Below, piece after piece: positions 10,746-21,921 of a stretch of DNA of 64,000 nt. Each line of letters begins with the position of its first letter. The first letter of the stretch is position 1. The notes under the pieces are model-generated. The model saw only the letters and a list, made by a program, of their open reading frames with translations. It did no database searches and had not been told where the DNA came from. This DNA comes from Sciurus carolinensis (lineage: Eukaryota > Chordata > Mammalia > Rodentia > Sciuridae), in NCBI RefSeq assembly GCF_902686445.1, contig NC_062232.1, forward strand, positions 95,032,932 through 95,096,931, in the 5' to 3' direction. The position numbers were made by a program, and so were the translations under genes.

Positions 10746-13117
10746 ATGTACACGTAAGTGTTTTGCAACAAAGGTATGTTATCTATGGCACTTACCCTAA
10801 GGACTAATAAAGTGCTGTCATCTTCTTAGAAAAAGGGACTATTTCCTCAACTATTATGGATTATTCTTAAGTGAGAGAAGGAAATACAAACAAATGAGTA
10901 AAACATATTTCAGTTGCATGGGAGATGCTGCTCTTTTCCTGTTTCCTGTAATTTTATTGGTAAATTTAATTAAATGCTACAATCTTAAAAAGCATATTAT
11001 CATCAAGACTCATTCTAATGACAGACACTATAGGCTATAGAAGTGGATATGGAGACCTGTTGCAGGACTCATTGTTTCAATGGCATACTTAATTCTGATT
11101 ATACAATTTATAATGACTATTTTTACATAATGCAGTTGGAAAAGACATGTCATATTTATTTATTTTCATACCATATTTTTTCCCTCGACTTTGCAAATAG
11201 TGATGATTTTTCTTTTCAGCTTGGATTTGTTTCCTGTTTTATGAACATACTATCTACTTCTCTTGCCAAATAGGTAAAATTTAATAGTTTGGAGTTACTT
11301 ATATTGATGTCAGGATTTTTCCCCCAGTCAGGCAGTTAACCTTTTTAATTTCTTAAAAAGGGTTTATTTATAAAAATTAAATACCCCATGGTGCATAATA
11401 AGTATCATAATAAGTAGCTGCTGGTATAATAGGCTTGATACCACCTTGTTATCGTGAAGAAAAACATGGCAGTTATAACAGCCAGATAACTTGTTCTTTC
11501 TTAGACCATTTTTTAATCCTTTTTTTTAAAGGCAGTAGCATTTTTCTTTTCTTTTTCAATCATAGAAACAAAGTTGGTGTCCCACTGCTATCAATACTGG
11601 CAGGAAAAATAATCTAAGAACATTTATAAAGAACCAGTGTTTTAAGATATTTCTTCTGCTTTTTTTATGCACATTGTGGGTTTCATTTATGAAAATGCAG
11701 ACTGTGTTTACCTTTGCATTTGATTGTGTGTGTTCTCACTAAAACTGAAACAACTCTTACAGAGCTATTTCAGAACATCACTGGTTAGAACTCAGATTTG
11801 ATTATGTCAATGTCTCTCTAAACACCGACAGAACAGAAAAGTTTGGTATATCATTCACCTCTGTGGCAAATATAATTGACTTTTGTTGACATCAACATGG
11901 CAGAAAGGAATCCTCTTTTTCTGATGTAGTACCGTGTTAATGTGTTTGTTTACTGCAGCTCACCATGCAGGCCAGGGGAGAAATTAAATTTCATTCCTTT
12001 TTCAGACATAAAAATGGCCACATTCCTGAGCAAGTAAACCTCTTTAACATAATAATTTTACAGGGCAGCTCTTTAAAACAACATTTTTTTTAACCTTTCT
12101 GTTTTTCTGACCAAAACCAACTTTCCAAAACTTAAAAACATGATTCATATGAATATGAAATTAATATACCAAAGATTTTATTCAAATCATTCATTGATGT
12201 GGGAACCAACAAAATGGTAAACTGATTTGAAGAGAATCTGGAAAGAGGTAGTTGTAAGCAAATTAAGAAAGCTAGGATATCATTGTTAGGTTAGGAACCA
12301 AACTAGTCAGTGCTCTTAAAAGTTAATAAAAATAAACTTTGAGGGTTAATTTTCTATCAAGAAAAATTGCTTATATCTCTCTCTACCAGACAAAAATTTA
12401 CTTGTTAACTTAGCTTCCCTAAATCTGGGAACTTTAGCCAAGGGTAAGCAATGAGTCAAAGCAAATAACTACAAGTAGTTCTTGAGTACACCTGAGAATC
12501 ATTGCTTCCTTCTGATATTGAAAGGGCATCCTTAACCTTTTCCTTTTGCTTTATTGCCCAGAATTAGAAAAAGTTTTTTCATATGCAAATCTTGAACATA
12601 TATATCAGAAAGTAAAGTCCCCACAAACTGGATTTTCCAGGTGTTCCAAAGTTCATTCTAAACAATCCATTTGGTCTAAGAAATGAAGTAGATATAGCCT
12701 CTTTGAAAGAGACATAAATGAAATGGGCAGCTGAATATGGAACCTAATAACCTGAGCAGAAAGTTTATGAAATTGTGCCCCCCCCCCTTTAAATTCATGT
12801 AATTGTGGTTCTTTGTTGTATGGCACATATGGTTGAAGAAAAGTTAATCTATACTCAGCAGTTCTTTCAAAGAAAATAAACTTTCACAAAGTTCAGTTAA
12901 AATTGTATAGCATGACCTTTTAGTAGAAAGTCACTAGAAAAAGAATCTACCTTTTCCTCTCAGATTTCAAGTAAGCATACCCATAGCCTTAAATTCTTCC
13001 CCCAACGTTTAAGTCAAATGCTTCCCTAGCTCCTTATGTGCCTTTCTTCTTCCTCACGTTTTCTGAGAAACACAAGAACTCATGTAGGGAAGAATTTTTG
13101 GTCTTCATTTATGTGTT
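10746..13117. other. repeat-poor interval with candidate conserved segment
   Basis: More than 2 kb without a young repeat. 11740-12060 is the most gene-regulatory-looking part: balanced composition, a forkhead-type word 'gtgtttgtttactgcag', then 'ctcaccatgcaggccagggg' and 'cttttgttgacatcaacatg'. A C9-10 run lies near 12778. No open frame with coding character. Confidence 0.3.
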
Positions 13118-13185
13118 CTCAGGGCTTAACCCAATGTTTGATCCATAATAGGTACTCAGCAAATGTATGCAGATGGATTGATGTT
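13118..13185 (+). mobile_element. MIR/L2-type 3' tail fragment
   Basis: 'ataataggtactcagcaaat' after 'cttaacccaatgtttgat' is the usual end of MIR and L2 elements (…tagtaggtgctcaataaatg). Short and old. Confidence 0.55.
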
Positions 13186-13361
13186 TGTGGTTGAAAATAA
13201 GTCATAGACATTAATAGCTCTGACTGATGCTGAAGTCAGCCTTCCCTTCTGAGTTCATAGCAGTAAGAGTCCTGTGCCCTTTCTTATCACATGTATCTAT
13301 ATTCCATATAAAGAGAATATTGGCTGATTTCCACACATTCTTTCTTTCCTTCCCAGTTTTT

Positions 13362-13436
13362 CCCTCCCTCCCTCCCTCCCTTCCTTCCTTCCTTCCTTCC
13401 TTCCTTCCTTCCTTCCTTCCTTCCTTCCTTCCTTCC
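13362..13436. repeat. (CCTC/CCTT)n microsatellite
   Basis: Four cctc units followed by about fourteen cctt units, uninterrupted. The apparent open frames across it on both strands (repeated L-P-S-F or G-R-K-E) are translation of the repeat only. Confidence 0.97.
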
Positions 13437-13478
13437 CAATGCTAGGTCTTCATTCCAAAGAAATACTCTGACACAAAA

Positions 13479-13488
13479 TAACAATTCT
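13479..13488 (+). repeat. 5' target-site duplication of the FCF1 retrocopy
   Basis: 'taacaattct' is repeated exactly at 14363-14372, directly after the A-rich end of the retrocopy. Ten bases, at the short end for L1-driven insertion. Confidence 0.75.
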
Positions 13489-14362
13489 CAGTAAAAGTGT
13501 CATGTAATTGGTATATCCAAAGAAACCGGTGTCCATCGTGAACATGGGAAAGCAAAAGAAAGCAAGGGAGTATGCGACATGAAGCAGAATGCTTAGTCTC
13601 AGAGATGAGAGGCTTAAAGAAAAGGACAGATCAAACCCTAAAAAGAAGCAAAAGAAACGTCCCAGTGCACTGAAGGAAAGAAAAGTTCCCCAACACCCTT
13701 CCTGCTATTCTTCCAATATAATACATAACTGGGTCCACCTTATCCTATCCTGGTTGATACCAACTTTATCAATTTTCCATTAAAGCCAAACTGGACTTAG
13801 TGCAGTCAATGATGGACTGTCTGTATACCAAGTGTATCCCTTGTATAACTGATTGCTTATTGGTTGAAATTGAGAAATTGGGGCACAAGTATCCAGTGGC
13901 TTTAAGGATTGCAAAGGATCCACGATTTGAAGGATTACCATGGACGCATAAAGGAACCTAGGCAGATGACTGCTTAGTATGAAGAGTAACTCAGCACGTG
14001 TTACATCATGGCCACAGTTGACAGTGACCTTAAAGAAAGAATCTGGAAGATCCCTGGAGTTCCTATCATGTACATTTCTAACCACAGATACAACATCGAG
14101 TGTATGACAGATGATTATGGAGCCCCTTGGTTTTGATTCTTACAAAAATTCCTCTACCTTCCTTCAACCAATTTTCTCAGTTGCTAGTTCAGTAAACATG
14201 CTATAGAACATAGAATAATTCATATAGCATGAATGATTTGCTCTATTATGAGTTGAGTATGGTTAAATATACTCACTTCTTGATGCTTTTTGAAAATATT
14301 TTGTTTCATTTAAAAATTTGTTGTATATTTTTAATAAATCAGATGCTCCAAAAACTAAAACC
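13489..14362 (+). pseudogene. FCF1: processed pseudogene of FCF1 (rRNA-processing PIN-domain protein)
   Basis: Intronless decayed copy of the FCF1 mRNA. FCF1/Utp24 is a nucleolar PIN-domain endonuclease of the small-subunit processome that acts in 18S rRNA maturation. The reading starts at ATG 13544 (MGKQKKAREYAT) and, after an early shift, runs on as MLSLRDERLKEKDR and SALKERKVPQHPSC. Further on, in another frame, [14 protein letters not shown], then [21 protein letters not shown]-like and MYISNHRYNIE appear, ending at TGA 14134-14136. The whole family length (about 198 codons) is therefore represented.

Lesions: small frameshifts near 13582, near 13709, in the run at 13776-13780 and near 13999, and in-frame stops including TAG near 13960 and TGA near 13978. 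A 3'UTR with AATAAA near 14333 and a short degraded A-tail follow. Ends are set by the target-site duplication. The 55 bases before the ATG would be 5'UTR. It cannot encode a functional protein. Confidence 0.93.
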
Positions 14363-14372
14363 TAACAATTCT
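14363..14372 (+). repeat. 3' target-site duplication of the FCF1 retrocopy
   Basis: Second copy of 'taacaattct'; it follows 'aaaactaaaacc', the remains of the A-tail. Confidence 0.75.
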
Positions 14373-14597
14373 GTTAACTCCAGGATACCTGAAGTTTTAC
14401 TTTAACAAGTTTTGTGGATTTGAATAGAGAAGAAAGGAGAGCACAGAACAAAGTCAAGAAGACACTGATACTCTAAAATGCAGGGAGGGGAAGCATTCTT
14501 CTCTCTGTGTTGAGGACCAAACAGAAACGTAGGTGGTAAGCTCTGATGATAAGTCACCTGTACACAATTTGCCAAAGGTTAGCTTTTTCTATTATTG
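14373..14597. other. no recognised feature
   Basis: Mixed sequence between the retrocopy and an L1 fragment. Confidence 0.45.
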
Positions 14598-14890
14598 CCT
14601 TTTGATTATACAGAAATAATGGATTTCATTGTGGCATATTCTTATATGCAAATAATATATCATATTCATCCTCCTATACCTTCGCTTACCTTCCCTCCCC
14701 CATCCCCTTCCTCTTCACTAATAGTCTTGCCCTTATTTTCAGTTCATTTTTTGTTGTTGTTGTCATTTCCCTGGATCCCGCATATGAGGGAAAACATGTG
14801 ACAGTTGTCTTTCTGAGCCTGGCTTGTTTTCTTTAACGTTATGATGTACCATTCCATCCATTTTCCTGAAAATGACATGATTTGACTGTC
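14598..14890 (-). mobile_element. rodent L1 3' end fragment
   Basis: Reversed 3'UTR with pyrimidine-rich part ('cttccctcccccatcccctt') followed by the reversed end of ORF2 ('gtctttctgagcctggcttg', 'cattccatccattttcctg'). 5'-truncated. Confidence 0.65.
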
Positions 14891-15135
14891 CATATCAAGT
14901 TGATCATGCAAGGATAACCATTTCAAATTGTAATTGGTGGTGCATGGTATCCAGACTATGTAGTCACATCTTTTATTTGAGAAACTTCCAACACTGAATT
15001 TTTAATCCCTTCTTCAGAATCCTAATGCTTAGTTTTGCAGATATAAAATATAAAAGAACCAAAGAAAAACAGTCATATTAGGTTTAGGATTAAAAAAAAA
15101 ACCTTTTATTTACCTCTGTTAATAGATTCAAGTAT
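14891..15135. other. no recognised feature
   Basis: AT-rich with a short A-run near 15091. Confidence 0.45.
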
Positions 15136-15565
15136 CATTTTTTTTTAATTAGTGGAGTGGTAGACACTGATAACTCACCTTTGTATACTCCTGTGTTACT
15201 GAGCATACAAAGGATTATATTTCAGAGCTCCTGAATAGTGGAGTGTGGCCATATAGCTAGTTCTGACCAATGGAATATGAATGAAAGTGACATGTCAGTT
15301 TTGCTCAAGAACATGCAAGGGCTGGTATATTGCTCTCAAGCACACCTCTCTTTTCCCCAAAGTCATAGAAACATGCAAATACTGGTACCATAAGGTTGCA
15401 GTAGTATGCAATAATAAGCCCCTCGTCTTCAGGAAAGCTGCCTTGCAGAATTTTTCAGGCCAATAGTGAAGTTTATGTGAATGAAGGTAAAATTTAGTGT
15501 CAAGCAGCTAAGATTTTAAACTGAACAGCTACCACAGCATAAACTAGCCCAACCTGACTAATGCA
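15136..15565 (+). mobile_element. ancient repeat, family uncertain
   Basis: 'tagttctgaccaatggaata', 'gtcaagcagctaagatttt' and 'cagcataaactagcccaacc' + 'tgactaatgcaga' match the wording of an old mammalian repeat ending in '...taacctagcctatcctgactaata' (an L1M-type 3'UTR or an old LTR). Which one is not resolved. Confidence 0.45.
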
Positions 15566-15996
15566 GAGAACAGACACTAGACATGAAAGCAAATTTGCTA
15601 CTAACTGGTTAGAAGCAAATACTAATAAACACTTTCATTACATGAAAGTATGGTAAACGTGCCAGTGCCTTCCACTCAAAACAGATTTTCTTGTGTTACT
15701 ATTTAGCAAGAATGTCTTTGAAGAATACTTCCTTCGCACTGCGTCTTGCTTTTGCTTCAGATTTTATTGTGGGGTAACTTTGGGGAGGTAACAACATCTC
15801 CCTAGAAGAACAGAACAATGGCACCAGTTGCCTCCCTAGCAAAAATTATATCTGATCAATATTGTAAGTGAAATAGCACAAATATTTTTAATTCAATTGA
15901 AAAAATATTTATGAAACTTTTTGTATATAGAGTCAACTGGGCTAGATTATGATATCCCAGTGCTGAATTAACATGTGAATAGGCATAATTATTTTC
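15566..15996. other. no recognised feature
   Basis: No repeat or frame recognised. Confidence 0.45.
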
Positions 15997-16700
15997 AAAA
16001 AAATTAGATTAATTGACATGTAGTTTACAGAAAAAATTCATCTTTTAAAGTTATACAGTTCTATAAAGTTTGACAAATGTATAGTCACTGCCACAATTAA
16101 GATTTAGAAAATCTTGATTACCTAAAATATCTTTCTTTTTTTTTTCTTTTTTTTTTTTTTTTTTTTTTTTGATACTGGGGATTGAACTCAGTGGCACTTG
16201 ACCACTGAGCCACATCCCCAGCCCTATTTTGTATTTTATTTAGAGACAGGGTCTCACTGAGTTGCTTAGGGCCTTGCCAAATTGCTGAGGCTGGCTTTGA
16301 ACCCATGATTACAGGCATGCACCACTGTGCCCAGCCCAAAATCTCCTCTTATGCCCCTGTATAATTAATCCCCTCCCCTACTCCCCCATCTCCAGCTTCT
16401 GGCACTATCTGATCCCTTTATTGTCCTTATAGTCTTATCTTTTTAAGAGTATAGTACAAATATCATCACATGATATGCAGCCTTTTGGATCTGGCTTCTT
16501 TTTTTCATAGCATAATACTTTTTACATTCAACTACATTGTTGCATATGACAATAATTTGTGCATTTTTGTTGCTAAAGAATATTCCATTATATTGATGTG
16601 CATCCATGTGTTTATGGATTCCTCAGTTGATGTGCATTAGGTTGTTTTAGTTTGGGGTGATTATAAATAAGACTGCTATAAACGTTTAAGAATATTTCTT
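15997..16700 (-). mobile_element. old L1M 3' end, split by a SINE
   Basis: 'ttgacatgtagtttacaga', 'gtcactgccacaattaagat', then after the SINE 'ggcactatctgatcccttt', 'gaatattccattatattgat', and 'attataaataagactgctat' follow the reversed 3'UTR and ORF2 end of old L1M families in order. Its continuation reappears at 17343 after a further insertion block. Confidence 0.7.
16136..16336 (-). mobile_element. B1-dID SINE in L1M
   Basis: Long T-tract, 'gatactggggattgaactca', 'cactgagccacatcccca', 'gagacagggtctcactgagt', 'gattacaggcatgcaccac'. Complete and little diverged. The L1M 3'UTR continues on either side. Confidence 0.9.
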
Positions 16701-16850
16701 TGCCTTACCATGTGTCTTTTTAAATTTATTTGTTCTTTTTATATATACATGACAGTAGAGTGTATTTTGACCTATTATACATGCATGGAGTGTAACTTAT
16801 TCTAATTAGGATTCTGTTTTTGTGGTTGTATATGATGTGGAGTTTCACTG
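16701..16850 (-). mobile_element. sciurid L1 3' end fragment
   Basis: 'tacatgacagtagagtgtat', 'acatgcatggagtgtaact', 'gtggttgtatatgatgtgga': the reverse of a sciurid L1 3' end that also occurs in sense at 37430-37530. Inserted within the older L1M. Confidence 0.6.
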
Positions 16851-17342
16851 GTCATGAAATCATATATGAACATAGGAAAGTTATGTTCAATTCATTCTAC
16901 TTCCTCTTATGTATGGGTCCTCTCTGCTACTTCCCACGTGGATGAGAAAAGAGTTAACTGCTGGAGGAGGACGTTGGTGGCATATCACTCAATTACCCAA
17001 AAAACTTATCTACTCAATAAACACAAAAGAGCCAATACTCTTTTTAATTGAGAGAGGGCATGATGGGTCTGGCCATACCAGCTCTGGTCTCTTACAACAA
17101 CATGGAGTCACCCAACTCTCCTTTATTTATAATATGCAGGTAAAGGGGGCAAGGAATGGGAGGAGCTTCTTCTGTGATGGACAGGATAGGGTGGGATTAG
17201 GGAAACCATTCTCTTAGGGGAAAATTCAAGAAGGAGATGGGAAACCACTCCCACACAGTGCCACAGGCTTCCCAGCAGTTCCTAGAAGCCAGGCATCTGT
17301 GTCCCATGTCTCAATCTAGTCTGATTCTGCTAAATAAATGGC
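16851..17342 (-). mobile_element. probable LTR inserted in L1M
   Basis: The block separates two adjacent parts of the same reversed L1M and is itself not L1. It has a reversed TATA-like word ('atttataatatg' near 17126) and moderately GC-rich flanks, as in an ERV LTR. Two overlapping plus-strand open frames (65 and 102 codons, 16854-17217) lack any recognisable domain. Family not identified. Confidence 0.35.
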
Positions 17343-17545
17343 TTCCCACACTCTTAAGTAAATACCTAGGATCAGGATTGCTGTGTCATAGCTTTAGTAT
17401 ACATTCTTTCATAAAAAAAAAAAAAAATCACCAGACTCTTTTCCAAAGAAAATTACTTTTCTGCATCCTAAAAAGCATGGGAATTCCATTAATTTCACAT
17501 CCGTACTAGAGCTTAGTATTCTGAGTTTTTAAAATGTTTTTGCTT
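17343..17545 (-). mobile_element. old L1M, continuation
   Basis: 'ttaagtaaatacctaggatc' + 'aggattgctgtgtcatag' and 'cagactcttttccaaagaaa' continue the reversed ORF2 end of the copy that starts at 15997. An A-run interrupts it near 17417. Confidence 0.6.
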
Positions 17546-17639
17546 CTTGTTGTTGTTTGTAGTCCTCCTAATAGTTGTAAGATAGGGATTTAGGATAAAG
17601 AGAGATAAATACCGAATCTTAAAGGAAATACCCACAAAC
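17546..17639. other. no recognised feature
   Basis: Short unassigned spacer. Confidence 0.4.
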
Positions 17640-17990
17640 CATTGAGATGTAGAAAAAGCATAGTTCTAAATCTTCAGTGACATGCCCTTTGTCCATTCTC
17701 TTATAAAATGAAGGAAATATGCAAGGACAGGGAAAACTGGCATGAAATTGTGCAGTACCACCATGGACCCACCTCTAGTTTGGTCCCTGATATAGCCCTT
17801 CTATAAATATTGGACCCCCAGCCCATATTAGGACTTCTCACTCTGTATTCAGCCTGCATTCTCCCTTGAATTACATCTACCTTCCTAAATAAATCCCTGT
17901 CTATGCCTTTGCCTGACACGTGCTGAAATCTTTTCTGTGACATATGCCAAGAACCCCGCTGGTCCTGAGTTGAGTTCCTCTTCTCCTCTG
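17640..17990 (+). mobile_element. ERV1-type LTR
   Basis: Retroviral LTR layout in sense: TATA box 'ctataaatattgg' near 17800, R with 'cactctgtattcagcctgca', polyadenylation signal 'cctaaataaatccctg' near 17886, and U5 'gaaatcttttctgtgacata' + 'tgccaagaacccc'. This order is typical of gammaretrovirus-like (ERV1) LTRs. No internal coding region follows, so it is a solo LTR or fragment. The left edge is uncertain. Confidence 0.65.
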
Positions 17991-18159
17991 GGAACTCCCT
18001 GGACCCTTTTCTGAAGACATCTCTTCTCCTGTCAAAGTTGTATCATTGTGTCTCGCAATGCTATTATTTTCCAATTATCCTTCCATTCATGTGCTTTTTG
18101 CCATCATTATTTCTATGTCTGTAAAATGTGTGTTTAACCTTTGTCTATTTTCCCCTTAG
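17991..18159. other. no recognised feature
   Basis: Pyrimidine-rich spacer, possibly part of the LTR neighbourhood. Confidence 0.35.
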
Positions 18160-19508
18160 TAACAGATTTATTGATATATAATAGACATATCATATAACTT
18201 ATCCATCTACAGTACACATTTCAATGGCTTTTAGTATATATTTAGTATTTGGTATTGGGCAACCATCACCATAATCACTTTTAGAACATTTTTATCACCT
18301 AAAAAAAAAAAAAAAAAAACACAACTTTGTATGCTTTAGCTCTCTTTCATATCCAAATACCTCCACACCTCCACCCTTAAGCAACCACTAATCAACTTTC
18401 TGTCTCCATATATTTTCCTATTCTGGACATTTCATATAGTTGGAATCATATAATATGTTGTATTTTGTGACTAGATCCTTTCATTTAAACTAATGAATTC
18501 AAAGTTTATTCATATTGTAGCATGCCTAAGTACTTCATTCTTTTTTATGACTGAGCAATATTCATTTTTGTGAATATCCCACTTTTTTGTTCATTCATTC
18601 ATCAGTTGATGAACATCTAGGTTGTTTTAACATTTGAGCTATTGCTAATAATTCTGCTATGAAATATACATATACATTTTTGTGTAGATGTAACATCTTC
18701 AATTTTCTTGTGTACATAGCAAGGAGTGGTATAACTTACTGAGGAACAGTCATGTATAACGTACTGAGGAACAGCCTAAGTGTTTTCCAGAGAAACTGCA
18801 CCATTTTAAATCCCTAACAGAAATGAAAAAATGGATCCATTCTCCATATCTTTTTCCAGCACTGTTAATTTCTTAATTTTTTTTTTTAGTATCACCATCA
18901 AAGTATTTGTAAAGCAGTATCTCATGGTGGTTTTGATTTGCATTTTTCTGGTGACTATTTGTTGAGTACCTTCTCATATATTGGCCATTTGTACATTATC
19001 TTTTGAGAAGTCTCTAGTCAAATCATTTGCCCACATTTTAATAGTAATATGCTTTTAGAATTGAGTTGTAAGAATTCTTCAATTATTCTACATAAAAATG
19101 CCTTATAGATATCTGGGTTTACAAATATTTTCTCCCATTCTGAGGATTGTTTTTTCACTGTCTTGAAAGTATCCTTTGAAGCACAAAAGTTTTTAAACTT
19201 GATAAAGTCCAATTTATCTAGACTTATGTTGTTTGTGTTGATGTCATATCTGAGAAATCACTGCCAGATTCAAGGTCATGAAGATTTATCACTATTTTTC
19301 TTCTATAAATTTATATTTTTCCTCTTAACATTAGGACTTAGATGCATTTTGAGCTAATTTTTTTATTATCACTTGAGATAAAGTTCCAAATTTTTCTTTG
19401 CATATGGAATATCCAAATGTCCTAGTACCATTTGTTAAAAAGATCATTCTTTCCTTGTTGAATGGTCTTAGCACCCTTACACAAATCAGTGGACCACAAG
19501 TACACTGT
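18160..19508 (-). mobile_element. old L1M copy, 3'UTR and ORF2 end
   Basis: A second reversed L1M starts over from its 3' end: 'ttgatatataatagacatat', 'gggcaaccatcaccataatc', 'gcaaccactaatcaactttc', 'tagttggaatcatataatat', then ORF2 wording through 'ggttttgatttgcatttttc', 'caaatcatttgcccacattt' and 'taccatttgttaaaaagatc'. It carries an internal A-run at 18301-18319. All frames are closed. Confidence 0.75.
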
Positions 19509-20330
19509 GTGTTATATGTCCCTAAGACCACACTCAGGCTTTATGACTTGTTGGAAGGGATTACAAGGTTCAGTGAATTCAATATACTTATAGTAACAAT
19601 TTATTCCAGTGAAAGGATACAGATTAAAATCAGGGCCAGGAGCATTGGTGCACACCTGTAATCCCAGTGACTCAGGAGGTGGAGGCAGAAGGATCCCAAA
19701 TTCAAAGTCAGCCTCGGTAATTTAGCAAGGCCCTAAGCAACTTAGAAAGACCCTGTTTCTAAATAAAATATGAAAAAAAGTCTGGGAATGTGACTCAATG
19801 GTTAAGTGCCCCTATGTTATCCTCAGTATCAAAAAAAGAAAAAATAAAAGTCAGGAAACAGGAAACATCCAAGTGGTGAAGTCCAGGAAAAAATGGATCA
19901 AGCTTTCATATTTCTCCTCCCAGTGGAATCACACAGAGGTACTTAATTGTCTTAGCAAAGATATGTGAGAACTCATGAAACGTGTTGTCAACCAGAAAAG
20001 TGCACTTGAATCTTGGTGTCCAGGGTTTTTGTTGGATGTCAGCCATGTAGGCATGCAACACCTGCATGACCTCAGCTATTCAGACTTCATATCTAAGAGC
20101 AAGAACAGGCATTCATCATACATAATATTGTTAGCATAAAAAATCTGTTCACACTGATACCACTTAGGCCCATGGCCTAAGGCATACAAAAACACTCTTA
20201 GCAGGCAGAATATTCCAAGAGCTTAGAGATCATCTTCCAGGTACCAGTAAAGTGTTAGTCCTGAAACAGGCAAATTTGGGGACTATTCCAGGTTTGAATG
20301 ATCCAGGCATGTTGAGCTAATGCTTTCCTG
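19509..20330 (-). mobile_element. old LTR-like insert in L1M
   Basis: L1 wording stops at 'gtgtgttatatgt' and resumes near 'atctgggtttatccctatag', so about 0.8 kb is inserted, of which 19634-19845 is a SINE. The rest has 'ggaagggattacaaggttca', 'cagtgaaaggatacagatta' and 'cttggtgtccagggttttt', wording I associate with an old mammalian LTR. Orientation and family are tentative. Confidence 0.45.
19634..19845 (+). mobile_element. B1-dID SINE
   Basis: 'gtgcacacctgtaatcccag', 'aatttagcaaggccctaagc', 'gtctgggaatgtgactcaat', 'cctatgttatcctcagtatc' then an A-rich tail. Both halves present. Confidence 0.85.
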
Positions 20331-20751
20331 TACATCTGGGTTTATCCCTATAGTCTTAATTCTATTCCATTTATCTATGCTTGCCATTGTAATACTACCA
20401 CAGTCTTGATTACTGCTGCTTTGCCATTAATTTGGGATCACTAAATGTCTTTTTTAGCTTTGATCTTCCATTTTAATATTGTTTTTCCTATTCTCTGTCC
20501 TTTTAGGTCTATATGAATTTTAGAATGAAATTGCTCTCTGTGTGTGTGTGTATATATATATATATTATATATATATGATAATTCTATATATATGTATAAT
20601 CCTGTATCATATTTTACTTATGATAAGTATATAAAATATATGCTTATATATTTATATATCAGATAATTCTATGTATATAATTCTATATATATAATCTAAT
20701 ATATATAATAATATATATATGATATAATAATAATAATATATATATATATAT

Positions 20752-20790
<39 letters not shown>

Positions 20791-21480
20791 CCAGAAAGAG
20801 AGAGATTCTGAGATGACTCTCACTGACTGTGGATCACTTTGGGAAGTACTGTCATCTTGACAATGTTAAGTTTTCTGATCCATGAGTATAGAATTTCTTT
20901 TAATTTATTTGGATCTATAATTTCTTTCAATGATTTTGTTTGTTTGTTTGTTTTCAGAGTATAAGCTTTGTACTTCTTTTGGTAAATTTGCTCCACAGTA
21001 TTTTATTTTTTGATTCTCTAATAAACAATCATTTTCTTAATTTCATTTTTAGGTTGGTCATGACCAGTATGCAGAAATACAATTGGTTTTGAAATATTGA
21101 CGTTGTATCCTGTAACCTTTGTTAAGTTGTTTAATAAATCTGATAATTTTTGTTAATGAATCTCCAGGATTTTCTACATACAATAATATAATATCAAGTC
21201 GTCTGTTAATAGAGTTTTAATTCTTCCTTTTTAATCGGAATGCCTTTTATTTCATTTTCTTTGCTAGCTGCCCCATCTAATACATCCAGTACAATGTTCA
21301 ATAGTAAAAACAAGAGTAAACATTCTTGTCTTAGTCCTGACATTTTTAGAAAAGCATCCAGGTTTTCACTATGAAGTGTGATATTAGCTTTGAGTTTTTC
21401 ATAGATGCCTTTTGTGAGCTTGAGGAAGTACCTCTTTCTTGCTAATTTACTGAGTGATTTTATCATGAATAAAATGTAAA
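20331..21480 (-). mobile_element. old L1M copy, ORF2 continuation
   Basis: Continues the 18160 copy: 'attctattccatttatctat', 'gtcatcttgacaatgttaag', 'gttaagttgtttaataaatc', 'atcaagtcgtctgttaatag', 'aaacaagagtaaacattctt', the reverse of the RT region. A 270-bp simple-repeat block has grown inside it. Confidence 0.7.
20535..20805. repeat. compound (TG)n(TA)n(GA)n simple-repeat block
   Basis: Starts with (TG)n, passes into several (TA)n runs with (ATA)n interruptions and ends in an uninterrupted (GA)n run of about 15 units. It lies inside an old L1. Confidence 0.95.
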
Positions 21481-21589
21481 TATTAAAAATAAATAAAATA
21501 TAAATATGTAAAATATATGTTTATATATTTATATATATCATGCTATAGGATTTTACCTCATAATTTTTCTGCATCTGTTGACATGATCA
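21481..21589. repeat. AT-rich low-complexity sequence
   Basis: 'aaataaataaaatataaata' and similar words; no other feature. Confidence 0.6.
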
Positions 21590-21795
21590 TCTCTTAATCC
21601 ATTTTTTGCTATTATAACAGAATACCACAGATTGGATAATTTATACTGAACAGAAATTTATTGGTTTATGGTTCAGGAGGATTGAAGGTCCAAGACTGAG
21701 GGGCTGACATCTGGAGAGGGCCATCTTGCTGCATAATCCCATGGCAAAAAGGCAAAGAGAGAGATGGAAAGACAATAGCAAGAGAGAGAAAAGGG
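21590..21795 (-). mobile_element. MLT1-like MaLR LTR, 3' half
   Basis: 'gctattataacagaatacca', 'agattggataatttatactg', 'aacagaaatttattggttta', 'ctggagagggccatcttgct': the reverse of the 3' half of an MLT1-type LTR. The 5' half is missing; the next element begins at once. Confidence 0.75.
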
Positions 21796-21921
21796 TGGGT
21801 TGGGGTTGTGGCTCAGTGGTAGAGCGCTTGCCTTGCATGTGTGAGGCACTGGGTTCGATTTTCAGCACCACATAAAAATAAATAAATGTGTTGTGTCCAT
21901 CTACAACTAAAAGAAAATCTT
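21796..21921 (+). mobile_element. ID SINE, long-tailed
   Basis: 'ggttgtggctcagtggtaga' (A box), 'gcatgtgtgaggcactgggt' + 'tcgattttcagcacc' (B box), tail with 'aaataaataaatgtgttgtg' and 'ccatctacaactaaaag'. One of the best-preserved ID copies here. Confidence 0.9.

Noticed and set aside
13287..13484. Low-complexity proteins across the CCTT repeat
   Set aside because: Both frames are translations of a microsatellite.
13544..14136. A functional FCF1 gene
   Set aside because: Several frameshifts and in-frame stops, no introns, A-tail and flanking duplication: a processed pseudogene.
16854..17217. Open frames of 65-102 codons as exons
   Set aside because: They lie in an LTR-like insert inside an old L1, with no recognisable domain or splice context.
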